Shown here: positions 1 to 8,045 of the stretch, piece by piece | Layout: each line of letters starts with the position of its first letter | Numbering within the stretch: position 1 is the first letter of the stretch | Source: Psychrosphaera sp. F3M07 | GTDB taxonomy: Bacteria; Pseudomonadota; Gammaproteobacteria; Enterobacterales; Alteromonadaceae | Direction of reading: 5' to 3' | Length of the DNA: 64,000 bases | Assembly: GCF_018860345.1 (NCBI RefSeq) | Contig: NZ_JAHKPJ010000011.1 | Location: 1 to 64,000 of the forward strand | Notes under the pieces: generated by a model | Seen by the model: the letters and a program-made list of their open reading frames with translations, nothing else | What the model was told of the DNA's origin: nothing | The model's database searches: none | Translations under genes and position numbers: made by a program

Positions 1-21
1 TTTTTGGGGGCAGATCAAGCC

Positions 22-66
22 CTAAGCTCTAATCTCTAAGCTCGAAGCTCAAAACTCGAATCTCAA
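22..66. repeat. Degenerate heptamer array (AARCTCG-like)
   Basis: Six or so consecutive 7-base units (AAGCTCT, AATCTCT, AAGCTCG, AAGCTCA, AAACTCG, AATCTCA) keep a strict period of seven. The unit resembles GAAACTC, the complement of GAGTTTC, which forms arrays at 7240-7295 and 38798-38837. It lies upstream of the first gene in non-coding sequence. Function unknown. Confidence 0.7.
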
Positions 67-230
67 ACCTTGATGTTCGATGTACAAAACATCCCACTAT
101 TTTTCAAGTTAATAAAGATCACTTTCAATCCTGAAACAAATCTGCTTTTATAGTCTTCTTATAATTTTATATCTAAAAGTCTTAAACGTTTATCTATCCA
201 CCTACTATTAAAGAGTGCTTGTTACTTAAT

Positions 231-1214
231 ATGAGATCAAAACGCCAACGTGTATTCACATTTATATTCTTAAGTATCATTTTAGGTGTCATGTTATCCG
301 GTGTGGTATTGGTCACCGCTTCAAATTTAATCCATAACAAACAACAGAATCAGATCCAACTGGTTGAGCAATTCACTTACAGTAATTTGGGTGATAATGC
401 GAAATTACTCTCAAAGCAATTAAGAGCCGCGGTTGAGTTAGAGTTTTTAACCATTACGGACAATAGTGGAAATGTACTGTACCGTTATATTCAAGCGGAA
501 GGTAAGTTGCCTTTAATTACCCCTATTCTCAAACGTTTCTCGCTTTATACCGAACCAACTTCTCTTATCTCATCAAATGGTGAGTTATATATTGAGTTCC
601 ACTCTTCGTATGATGAATTTCTACAACCTTTCACTGGCCTGCTCTTTTTTATGTTTTTAGCGCCTAGTTTGATCCTTGGTTTAAATAGTATTTTTAAAAC
701 AAATAAAATAATGAATAATTCCCTATCTGGACAAGAAAGTGGAAATAAATACCAAAATGTAGATGACCAACAAGTTCGAGATAAACTAACTGGATTAGCA
801 ACGGGTCCATTGTTTATAAAATATTTTGAACAAATGTTAAGTGACACCCAAGTAAATCAATCAGGATATTTTGTGTTAATCAGAGCATCACAATTAGAGT
901 ATTTAAACTTTAATTTAGGTTACCCAGCTGGCGACAGATATATTCAATTAATTGGATCAGCGATTTCAACACAACTAATCAAGCACCCTACTGAACAAGC
1001 ATTTAAGTTAAATGCCTTCGACTTTGGCATTATGTTACCGAGTTACTCTAAACAACAATGCGATACGTTGATTAATCACATTACAGAGCACTTTACTGAT
1101 TCATTTTTAGAACAAGATGTCTCGGCTAAACTTGGCGTGGCGGCTTTACCTTACGACAACAAAACCAGCCTAACGACTTTATTATCACTTGCCGATACCC
1201 AAGCGAATAATTAA
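231..1214 (+). CDS. Membrane protein with LapD/MoxY-like periplasmic segment and degenerate GGDEF domain
   Basis: About 327 residues. A membrane segment near residues 8-28 is followed by an extracytoplasmic stretch of about 100 residues that resembles the LapD/MoxY N-terminal sensor, a second hydrophobic segment near 132-154, and a GGDEF-type domain from about residue 181 (DKLTGL opening). The catalytic GGDEF motif is missing: the expected position reads LNAFDFG, so it should not make cyclic di-GMP. The protein stops where LapD proteins continue into an EAL domain, so it could be a truncated receptor. I chose ATG 231 over an in-frame TTG at 219. It lies about 100 bases upstream of rsxA on the same strand. 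Function beyond a degenerate signalling protein is not shown. Confidence 0.7.
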   Translation: MRSKRQRVFTFIFLSIILGVMLSGVVLVTASNLIHNKQQNQIQLVEQFTYSNLGDNAKLLSKQLRAAVELEFLTITDNSGNVLYRYIQAEGKLPLITPILKRFSLYTEPTSLISSNGELYIEFHSSYDEFLQPFTGLLFFMFLAPSLILGLNSIFKTNKIMNNSLSGQESGNKYQNVDDQQVRDKLTGLATGPLFIKYFEQMLSDTQVNQSGYFVLIRASQLEYLNFNLGYPAGDRYIQLIGSAISTQLIKHPTEQAFKLNAFDFGIMLPSYSKQQCDTLINHITEHFTDSFLEQDVSAKLGVAALPYDNKTSLTTLLSLADTQANN

Positions 1215-1261
1215 CAAGCACCCATAACTAAATTTTATCCAATAACCTTATAAATCTTATG

Positions 1262-1290
1262 TTGTTAATCATGCTGGAAAACCGGATAAT
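1262..1290 (+). promoter_or_regulatory. Candidate sigma-70 promoter for the rsx operon
   Basis: TTGTTA at 1262-1267 and GATAAT at 1285-1290 are separated by 17 bases, close to the sigma-70 consensus. The -10 box lies 27 bases before the rsxA start codon. Predicted by eye only. Confidence 0.5.
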
Positions 1291-1317
1291 ACAAAAAAAT
1301 CAATTTAGCTAGATTTA

Positions 1318-1899
1318 ATGACTGAATATTTTCTTTTATTAGTAAGTACGGTACTGGTTAATAACTTTGTACTCGTAAAATTCTTAGGCCTATGTCCATT
1401 TATGGGAGTGTCGAGTAAAATCGAAACTGCTATAGGGATGTCGATGGCGACTACTTTTGTCTTAACCTTGGCTTCAATGTCTAGTTATTTACTCAATACT
1501 TACATTCTTCAGCCTCTTGGTATCGAGTATCTGCGTACCATTTCCTTTATTTTAGTAATCGCGGTCGTAGTGCAATTTACTGAAATAGTTGTTCAAAAAA
1601 CCAGCCCTAAATTATATCGTTTGCTTGGTATTTTCTTGCCATTAATTACAACTAACTGTGCGGTGTTAGGTGTAGCTTTGTTAAACGTCAATGCCGAACA
1701 CAACTTCTTACAGTCCATTGTTTATGGTTTTGGTGCTGCCGCTGGCTTTTCTTTAGTTCTCGTTTTATTTGCATCAATGAGAGAACGTCTGGCAGTGGCT
1801 GACGTGCCTTTACCTTTTAAAGGGTCTGCAATTGCGATGATCACGGCTGGATTAATGTCTTTGGCCTTTATGGGATTTGCTGGATTGGTGAAATTTTAA
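1318..1899 (+). CDS. rsxA: Electron transport complex subunit RsxA (RnfA)
   Basis: 193 residues, the usual size, rich in hydrophobic segments (six are expected for the family). RsxA is an inner-membrane subunit of the Rnf/Rsx complex, which couples electron transfer between NADH and ferredoxin to ion movement and in enterobacteria reduces SoxR. The motif [18 protein letters not shown] near the N-terminus and [13 protein letters not shown] near residue 110 are typical; conserved cysteines in these segments bind an iron-sulfur centre in the paired RsxA/RsxE subunits. It is first in an operon of six genes and its stop codon abuts the rsxB start, indicating translational coupling. Confidence 0.97.
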   Translation: MTEYFLLLVSTVLVNNFVLVKFLGLCPFMGVSSKIETAIGMSMATTFVLTLASMSSYLLNTYILQPLGIEYLRTISFILVIAVVVQFTEIVVQKTSPKLYRLLGIFLPLITTNCAVLGVALLNVNAEHNFLQSIVYGFGAAAGFSLVLVLFASMRERLAVADVPLPFKGSAIAMITAGLMSLAFMGFAGLVKF

Positions 1900-2451
1900 A
1901 TGTACACTTTGTTAATTGCCCTTGGCGCACTCGTAGCCTTAACCATTATCTTTGGTGCTGTTTTAGGTTTTGCTTCTGTAAAATTTAAAGTCGAAGCCGA
2001 CCCACTTGTTGAGCAGATTGATAACTTACTGCCTCAAACACAATGTGGGCAATGCGGCTATCCAGGTTGTAAACCTTACGCTGAGGCGATCGCCAATGGC
2101 GATGATATAAATAAATGTCCTCCAGGTGGCGAAGCTACCATTAAACAACTAGCCGACTTAATGGGCGTTGATGCTAAACCATTAGATTCCGCTCACGGCG
2201 AAGAAGATGTTAAAAAAGTCGCATTTATTAGAGAAGATGAATGTATCGGTTGTACCAAATGTATCCAAGCATGCCCAGTCGATGCCATTATGGGCGCCTC
2301 TAAAGTAATGCATACTGTCATTATTGACGAATGTACTGGCTGCGACTTATGTGTCGAACCTTGTCCTGTCGATTGTATAGATATGGTTCCATTAAATGAC
2401 ACAAATTGGAAATGGGATACGTTAGCAATCCCAGTTAAAAACGTTAATTAA
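1900..2451 (+). CDS. rsxB: Electron transport complex iron-sulfur subunit RsxB (RnfB)
   Basis: 183 residues. An N-terminal membrane anchor (about residues 4-25) precedes the cysteine cluster CGQCGYPGC near residue 48. Two classical 4Fe-4S ferredoxin motifs follow: [12 protein letters not shown] near residue 117 and [12 protein letters not shown] near 144. RsxB is thought to exchange electrons with a soluble ferredoxin-like partner and pass them into the membrane complex. It starts at the base after the rsxA stop. Nothing unusual was seen. Confidence 0.97.
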   Translation: MYTLLIALGALVALTIIFGAVLGFASVKFKVEADPLVEQIDNLLPQTQCGQCGYPGCKPYAEAIANGDDINKCPPGGEATIKQLADLMGVDAKPLDSAHGEEDVKKVAFIREDECIGCTKCIQACPVDAIMGASKVMHTVIIDECTGCDLCVEPCPVDCIDMVPLNDTNWKWDTLAIPVKNVN

Positions 2452-2465
2452 TTTCAGGTTTTATT

Positions 2466-4637
2466 TTGCATTCAGAATTAAGTTTAATTGAACAGATGAG
2501 AAGTGGAAAACTGTGGGATATTCCTGGCGGTATTCATCCACCTGAGCGAAAATCGTTATCAAACACGAGTCCAATTGATATTGCGCCACTTTCCCCAATT
2601 TATTATGTACCAATTAAACAACATATTGGTAATGAAGGTGATTTAATTGTTAGTGTAGGCGATCGTGTTTTAGCTGGGCAACCTTTAACGAACCCAAAAG
2701 AAGGGTTAAGTTTACCAGTACATGCTCCAACCTCTGGTTTAATTAAAGACATCATTTTACATGTGTCAGCGCATCCATCAGGAAAACCAGAAACAACCGT
2801 TGTTTTAGAGTCAGACGGTGAAAACATTGCCATCGCCAATCAGCCTATCCCTGATTGGCAAAACAAACCAAATTCAGAGTTAATCGCCCATTTAAAATCA
2901 ATGGGTATCGCCGGTCTAGGCGGCGCTGGTTTTCCAACTTACATAAAAGCCAATCCAACAAAAAATGTTGAATTATTGATCATTAATGCGGTGGAATGTG
3001 AACCTTATATCACGGCAGATGACGTATTAATGCGACATTATGCACAAGAGATCATTCAAGGTATTGAAGTTCTTCAGCATATGGTTAAGCCTGAGTTGGT
3101 AGTGATTGCAATTGAAGATAATAAACCAGAAGCTATCAGCGCTATCGAAAAAGTCATTGTTGATCACAAACATATTGAAGTAAGAGTTGTGCCGACTAAA
3201 TATCCTTCTGGCGGCGAGAAACAACTTATACAAATCCTTACGGGTTTAGAAGTGCCAAACCAATCCATCCCAGCAGATATTGGGATTGTAATGCAAAATA
3301 TTGGTACTTGTTTTGCCATAAAAAAAGCGGTTATAGATGGTGAAGCCTTAATTGAACGTGTGGTTACCATTACCGGTGAATCAATCTCTAGACCACAAAA
3401 TTTATGGGTAAAATTAGGAGCGCCAATCTCTGATTTATTAACTCATTGTGGTTTAGTGCCAGAACAAGATCAGCGTCTTATTATGGGCGGCCCTATGATG
3501 GGCTTTAACATCATGGATATCATGATGCCAGTAGTAAAGAGTACTAACTGTATCTTAGCACCAAGTGAATATTTATTGCCTTCTCGTGGTGTTGAACAAG
3601 CTTGTATTCGTTGTAGTTTATGCGCGGATGCCTGCCCTGTAAACTTATTACCACAACAACTATTGTGGTTTAGCAAAGCCAAAGATCACGATAAATTAGA
3701 AGAATATAACTTAGCGGACTGCATAGAATGTGGTGTGTGTTCTTATGTGTGCCCAAGTCAAATACCACTAGTTCAATATTACCGTACTAGTAAAGTTGAA
3801 ATAAAACAGGCAAAAGAAGATAAAATTAAATCAGACAAAGCCAAAGAACGATTTGAAGCACGTCAAGAACGGCTAGAAAGAGACAAACAAGCTCGCCTGC
3901 AACGCCATAAAGAGTCTGCTGAAAAACGTAAAAAAGCTTTAGAAAAAGACAACAGCGCCAAAGATAAAATAGCTGCAGCTCTTGCTCGAGCAAAAGCGAA
4001 AAAGAATGAACTAGCTGGAACAACGGCTGAGGTTGAAAACAAGACTTCAGAAGCTAATATTCCAGAAGTAAAAACAACGGATACTCAAGATAGAGTAGCC
4101 GCCGCTATCGCTAGAGCAAAAGCTAAAAAACAGCAAGCTGCATTAAACTCTGATGAGACTAAACCTGATAAAACTAGGACTGATGATACTAAGCCAAAAG
4201 ATATTAAGGCTAAAGGTACTGAAGTCGTTGAAGAAAAAGTACAAACCACTGAACCAGTATCCGCTGAACAAGCTAAAAAAGATAAAGTGGCAGCAGCTAT
4301 CGCCAGAGCAAAAGCTAAAAAGCTTAAAGAGGCTGTAGAACCTGCAGTTTCTAACGTTGAAGAAAAAGAGCAAACCTCTGACCCCGTTTCTGCAGAGCAA
4401 GTCAAAAAAGATAAAGTGGCTGCGGCTATCGCCAGAGCAAAAGCTAAAAAGCTTAAAGAAACAAATGAAACTGAGCCTAAGACAGATAACACAAGCTCTG
4501 AAAGTATTGTGCCACCGGTAAGTGAACAGATGTCTACAGATAGTAAAACGCCAGAACAAATTAAAAAAGACAAAGTGGCCGCTGCAATTGCCAGAGCAAA
4601 AGCCAAAAAACAGAAAGATCAAGGTGAGCAAAAATAA
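2466..4637 (+). CDS. rsxC: Electron transport complex subunit RsxC (RnfC)
   Basis: 723 residues with a TTG start at 2466. TTG is preferred to the in-frame ATG at 2496 because it restores the family's usual N-terminal length before the KLWDIPGGIHPPE motif. RsxC is the peripheral NADH- and FMN-binding subunit; the glycine-rich LGGAGFPTYIK lies near residue 153. Two 4Fe-4S motifs follow, CIRCSLCADACP near 378 and CIECGVCSYVCP near 418. From about residue 498 the protein is a long charged tail with five copies of an alanine/lysine block close to DKVAAAIARAKAKK, separated by acidic linkers. Such repeat tails are known in gammaproteobacterial RsxC. The stop codon overlaps the rsxD start by one base (TAATG). 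Confidence 0.97.
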   Translation: MHSELSLIEQMRSGKLWDIPGGIHPPERKSLSNTSPIDIAPLSPIYYVPIKQHIGNEGDLIVSVGDRVLAGQPLTNPKEGLSLPVHAPTSGLIKDIILHVSAHPSGKPETTVVLESDGENIAIANQPIPDWQNKPNSELIAHLKSMGIAGLGGAGFPTYIKANPTKNVELLIINAVECEPYITADDVLMRHYAQEIIQGIEVLQHMVKPELVVIAIEDNKPEAISAIEKVIVDHKHIEVRVVPTKYPSGGEKQLIQILTGLEVPNQSIPADIGIVMQNIGTCFAIKKAVIDGEALIERVVTITGESISRPQNLWVKLGAPISDLLTHCGLVPEQDQRLIMGGPMMGFNIMDIMMPVVKSTNCILAPSEYLLPSRGVEQACIRCSLCADACPVNLLPQQLLWFSKAKDHDKLEEYNLADCIECGVCSYVCPSQIPLVQYYRTSKVEIKQAKEDKIKSDKAKERFEARQERLERDKQARLQRHKESAEKRKKALEKDNSAKDKIAAALARAKAKKNELAGTTAEVENKTSEANIPEVKTTDTQDRVAAAIARAKAKKQQAALNSDETKPDKTRTDDTKPKDIKAKGTEVVEEKVQTTEPVSAEQAKKDKVAAAIARAKAKKLKEAVEPAVSNVEEKEQTSDPVSAEQVKKDKVAAAIARAKAKKLKETNETEPKTDNTSSESIVPPVSEQMSTDSKTPEQIKKDKVAAAIARAKAKKQKDQGEQK
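3958..4620 (+). repeat. Five in-frame repeats encoding the RsxC alanine/lysine tail
   Basis: The coding sequence for DKVAAAIARAKAKK-like blocks recurs around 3961, 4090, 4279, 4408 and 4567. The third and fourth copies are almost identical at the DNA level, which suggests recent duplication or conversion. Copy number is likely to vary between strains. Confidence 0.85.
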
Positions 4638-5704
4638 TGAAACGACTGACAAATCTTTTTGTAAGCTCGCCGCACAGTAGAGCGGGATTAACCACTAATC
4701 AAGTGATGAGAGCGGTTTGTTACGCCTGTTTACCTGGCGTAGCCGCCCAAGTTTATTTCTTTGGTTGGGGCGTCATGGTTCAAATATTTTTATGTATCTT
4801 GGTGGCCTTAATATCCGAAGCTATCATTTTGACCTTAAGAGAAAAGCCAGTTAGAGCTACTTTAGCTGACGGTTCAGCTATGTTAACGGGTTTGTTAATT
4901 GCCGTTTCTATACCGCCATTAGCGCCTTGGTGGATAAGTGTCATCGGCGTCTCTTTTGCCATTATTATAGTAAAGCAGTTATACGGTGGACTTGGTTTTA
5001 ACCTTTTTAATCCTGCAATGGCAGGTTATGTCGTATTGCTAATTTCATTTCCGGTTGCCATGACCAATTGGATGCCTGTTCAACAGTTAATGACTTATGA
5101 CATCAGTTTGTTGGATAGTATCGCTGCGGTATTCACTGACTTTACCCAAGATGGTTATAGCGTGACACAATTACGCATGGCTGTTGATGGTATAACAATG
5201 GCAACACCACTTGATAACTTTAAAACCCAAATAGATTTAGGGTTAACCGCCTCAGAAATTACTAACTCCCCAATTTATGGGCAGTACGGTGGTACTGGTT
5301 GGGAATGGGTTAATTTAGGTTATTTAGTTGGAGGTTTATTATTACTTAAACAGGGTGTTATCCGTTGGCATATACCTCTTGCTGTTATCGCCAGCTTATT
5401 TACCTTAACCTTAATCAGTTACTCTATTACACCTGATTTAACGTTAACACCGATGGCGACATTATTTTCAGGTGCAACTATGTTTGCCGCTTTCTTTATC
5501 GCCACGGACCCAATCTCATCTTCAACAACAATTAAAGGTCGCTTAATATTTGGCGCTATTGTTGGCGCGTTGATCTTTATGATCAGAGAATGGGGGGGCT
5601 ATCCTGACGGCGTCGCTTTTGCCGTATTGTTAGCAAATTTAGGTGTACCTTTAATCGACTATTACACTAAGCCAACCGTTTATGGTCACAAAGGTAAGGC
5701 GTAA
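4637..5704 (+). CDS. rsxD: Electron transport complex subunit RsxD (RnfD)
   Basis: 355 residues, a polytopic inner-membrane protein with about nine hydrophobic segments, of the NqrB/RnfD family. Family members carry a covalent FMN on a threonine; the segment MATPLDNF (near residue 188) matches the region of that site. The glycine-rich GGLGFNLFNPAMAGY stretch near residue 115 is typical. It overlaps the end of rsxC by one base and is followed by rsxG after a 1-base gap, consistent with one transcript. Confidence 0.96.
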   Translation: MKRLTNLFVSSPHSRAGLTTNQVMRAVCYACLPGVAAQVYFFGWGVMVQIFLCILVALISEAIILTLREKPVRATLADGSAMLTGLLIAVSIPPLAPWWISVIGVSFAIIIVKQLYGGLGFNLFNPAMAGYVVLLISFPVAMTNWMPVQQLMTYDISLLDSIAAVFTDFTQDGYSVTQLRMAVDGITMATPLDNFKTQIDLGLTASEITNSPIYGQYGGTGWEWVNLGYLVGGLLLLKQGVIRWHIPLAVIASLFTLTLISYSITPDLTLTPMATLFSGATMFAAFFIATDPISSSTTIKGRLIFGAIVGALIFMIREWGGYPDGVAFAVLLANLGVPLIDYYTKPTVYGHKGKA

Positions 5705-5705
5705 A

Positions 5706-6461
5706 ATGAATAAAAACTTATTAATATTCACCTCTAAAAAGAATGCCTTATTGCTTTCAGCTTTTGCTGCTGTGTGTACTTTATTAGTCTCGCTCACTTA
5801 TGTGTATACCGCGCCATTAATTGAACAACAAGCACAACAAGATTTATTGAATAAACTCAACCAAGTATTAGTACCTGAACGTTTTGACAATAACCCGTTA
5901 GAAAATTGTTTGCACATCACCGACAAGTCTATTTTTGGCGATGATGAAAGCCATGTAATTTACCGTGCAACCCAACAAGAGCAGCCATACGCCTTAGTGT
6001 TTCAAACTCAAACATTGAAAGGTTATAACGGTTTAATAAAGCTGATGGTCGCGATTGATAAAACAGGTAAAGTACAAGGTGTTAGAACATTACAACACAA
6101 AGAAACTCCTGGACTTGGCGATAAGATTGACTTGGAAAAGTCCGACTGGGTTTTGTCATTTAATGATATGAAAGTAAATTCTGATACTGACAAACGATGG
6201 TTTGTAAAAAAAGACGGTGGTTACTTTGATCAGTTTACGGGCGCAACTATCACACCAAGGGCCGTTGTTAATCAACTTCGTCAATCCATCAGATATGTTA
6301 GCTCAAACTTTGATCGTTTGTTTGTTATGGAAAACCAATGTGTGGTTGATGAAATGCTCCCTCCAGACTCATTGGTACAACCTATAACTACAGATCCCCA
6401 ATCGCAATTTGATGAGCAAAAGGCTACTTTAACTACTAAAGACGAGGTGTCTAATGACTAA
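5706..6461 (+). CDS. rsxG: Electron transport complex subunit RsxG (RnfG)
   Basis: About 251 residues. One N-terminal membrane anchor (residues about 14-36) precedes a periplasmic FMN-binding domain. The flavinylation motif TGAT is present, with the acceptor threonine near residue 181. I chose ATG 5706, immediately after the rsxD stop, over an upstream in-frame start inside rsxD. The C-terminus extends past the domain as a polar tail. Its last 8 bases overlap rsxE. Confidence 0.96.
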   Translation: MNKNLLIFTSKKNALLLSAFAAVCTLLVSLTYVYTAPLIEQQAQQDLLNKLNQVLVPERFDNNPLENCLHITDKSIFGDDESHVIYRATQQEQPYALVFQTQTLKGYNGLIKLMVAIDKTGKVQGVRTLQHKETPGLGDKIDLEKSDWVLSFNDMKVNSDTDKRWFVKKDGGYFDQFTGATITPRAVVNQLRQSIRYVSSNFDRLFVMENQCVVDEMLPPDSLVQPITTDPQSQFDEQKATLTTKDEVSND

Positions 6462-7236
6462 TACCACGACTTCAGGTGAAATAAACGATAATGAAGATAT
6501 CGACAACGACTTAATAGAGCCAAAAGCTAATGCTTTTAAGTTAGTTGATTGGTCAGGTATAGCTAAAGAAGGACTATGGAAAAACAATCCTGCACTGGTT
6601 CAGTTATTAGGTTTGTGCCCTCTTCTTGCGGTCACTAATACTTTTATTAATGCCTTGGGGTTAGGGATTGCCACTATGTTAGTTTTAATAGTGTCTAACT
6701 TGACGATTTCATTGGTTAAAGATTGGGTAACAAAAGAAATACGCATCCCGGTATTTATCATGATCATTGCCTCGTTTGTTACCATCGTTGAGCTTTTAAT
6801 GAATGCTTATACTTATGGCCTGTATTTATCATTAGGTATTTTCATTCCACTCATTGTTACTAACTGCGCCATCATTGGCCGAGCAGAAGCTTACGCTTCA
6901 AGAAACCCACCTCTTAATGCCGCATTTGATGGATTGATGATGGGACTAGGCTTTACCGTGATCCTATTGTTACTCGGAGGTGCACGTGAAATTATTGGCC
7001 AAGGTACGTTATTTGATGGTGCGCATTTATTATTTGGTGAATGGGCAAGAACGTTAGAGTTTCAAATTTTTCACTTTGATCAACAGTTTCTTTTAGCTGT
7101 GCTTCCACCCGGCGCATTCATAGGTATGGGCTTTATAATTGCGGGTAAAAACTATCTAGATAACAAAGAACTTGAAGAGCAAAAAAACAAAGCTGCTAAA
7201 AAAGTTGAACGCGCAAGAGTAACAACGGTTAATTAA
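6454..7236 (+). CDS. rsxE: Electron transport complex subunit RsxE (RnfE)
   Basis: 260 residues, homologous to RsxA and forming the antiparallel membrane pair with it. The core contains [19 protein letters not shown] near residue 50 and [18 protein letters not shown] near residue 135, both typical of RnfE. An acidic N-terminal extension of about 30 residues precedes the first membrane segment. It ends the operon; a heptamer repeat and then nth follow. Confidence 0.96.
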   Translation: MTNTTTSGEINDNEDIDNDLIEPKANAFKLVDWSGIAKEGLWKNNPALVQLLGLCPLLAVTNTFINALGLGIATMLVLIVSNLTISLVKDWVTKEIRIPVFIMIIASFVTIVELLMNAYTYGLYLSLGIFIPLIVTNCAIIGRAEAYASRNPPLNAAFDGLMMGLGFTVILLLLGGAREIIGQGTLFDGAHLLFGEWARTLEFQIFHFDQQFLLAVLPPGAFIGMGFIIAGKNYLDNKELEEQKNKAAKKVERARVTTVN

Positions 7237-7239
7237 TTT

Positions 7240-7295
7240 GAGTTTCGAGTTTCGAGTTTCGAGTTTCGAGTTTCGAGTTTCGAGTTTCGAGTTTC
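7240..7295. repeat. Heptamer array, 8 perfect copies of GAGTTTC
   Basis: Eight uninterrupted copies of GAGTTTC fill the gap between rsxE and nth, starting 3 bases after the rsxE stop. The complementary unit GAAACTC is arrayed right after sodB (38798-38837), and a diverged version opens the window. Confidence 0.95.
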
Positions 7296-7329
7296 GACAG
7301 AATAAGTGGTAAGAGATTTAAAGTCTAAG

Positions 7330-7962
7330 ATGAATAAAACAAAACGTTTAGAAATATTAACTCGATTAAGAGATAACAATCCAAACCCAACAACCGAGTT
7401 GGAGTTCTCAAGCCCATTTGAATTGTTGATCGCTGTTTTATTATCGGCACAAGCTACAGATGTAAGCGTCAACAAAGCAACAGCTAAACTTTATCCTGTT
7501 GCAAATACACCTGAGGCAATTTTAGCCTTAGGCGTAGAAGGCTTAAAAGAGTATATAAAAACCATCGGCTTATTTAATACCAAAGCCGAAAACACCATTA
7601 AAACCTGCCAAATGTTAGTTGATCTGCATAACTCGGAAGTACCAGAGGACAGAGCAGCCCTAGAAGCGCTACCAGGTGTTGGTAGAAAAACCGCTAACGT
7701 TGTATTAAATACCGCATTCGGCTGGCCAACTATAGCGGTAGACACACATATTTACCGTGTTTCAAACCGCACTAAGCTTGCAATGGGTAAAACCGTTGAT
7801 GACGTCGAACAAAAGCTCTTAAAAGTCGTCCCAAAAGAATTTAAAGTCGATGTACACCACTGGTTAATACTGCACGGTCGTTATATTTGCGTGGCCAGAA
7901 AACCTAAATGTGGTGCTTGTTTGATTGAAGACTTGTGTGAGTTTAAGGATAAAACAGATTAA
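7330..7962 (+). CDS. nth: Endonuclease III (DNA glycosylase / AP lyase)
   Basis: 210 residues, very close to E. coli Nth over the full length. It removes oxidised pyrimidines and cleaves abasic sites in base-excision repair. The helix-hairpin-helix motif LPGVGRKTA carries the catalytic lysine (Lys120 in E. coli), VDTH carries the catalytic aspartate (Asp138), and the C-terminal cluster C-x6-C-x2-C-x5-C (CVARKPKCGACLIEDLC) binds 4Fe-4S. I chose ATG 7330 by comparison with E. coli (MNKTKRLEIL); an in-frame GTG at 7306 is less likely. Four partial copies of its 3' end lie downstream on the same strand. The rsx-nth order is conserved in gammaproteobacteria. Confidence 0.98.
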   Translation: MNKTKRLEILTRLRDNNPNPTTELEFSSPFELLIAVLLSAQATDVSVNKATAKLYPVANTPEAILALGVEGLKEYIKTIGLFNTKAENTIKTCQMLVDLHNSEVPEDRAALEALPGVGRKTANVVLNTAFGWPTIAVDTHIYRVSNRTKLAMGKTVDDVEQKLLKVVPKEFKVDVHHWLILHGRYICVARKPKCGACLIEDLCEFKDKTD

Positions 7963-8045
7963 CACTCTTAATTTGTAAAATTAATAATCCAAATTTATCG
8001 CTGTTACCCGTTGGTTTTAAATTTTAATGATTAAACTATTTGGGG

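Noticed and set aside
4085-4652. Two long minus-strand reading frames opposite the rsxC tail
   Set aside because: They mirror the repetitive alanine/lysine coding sequence of rsxC and have repetitive, low-complexity products. Shadows, not genes.
7233-7475. Minus-strand reading frame over the heptamer array
   Set aside because: Its product end is just the translated repeat (NSKLETR units) joined to the complement of nth; no start signal or homology.
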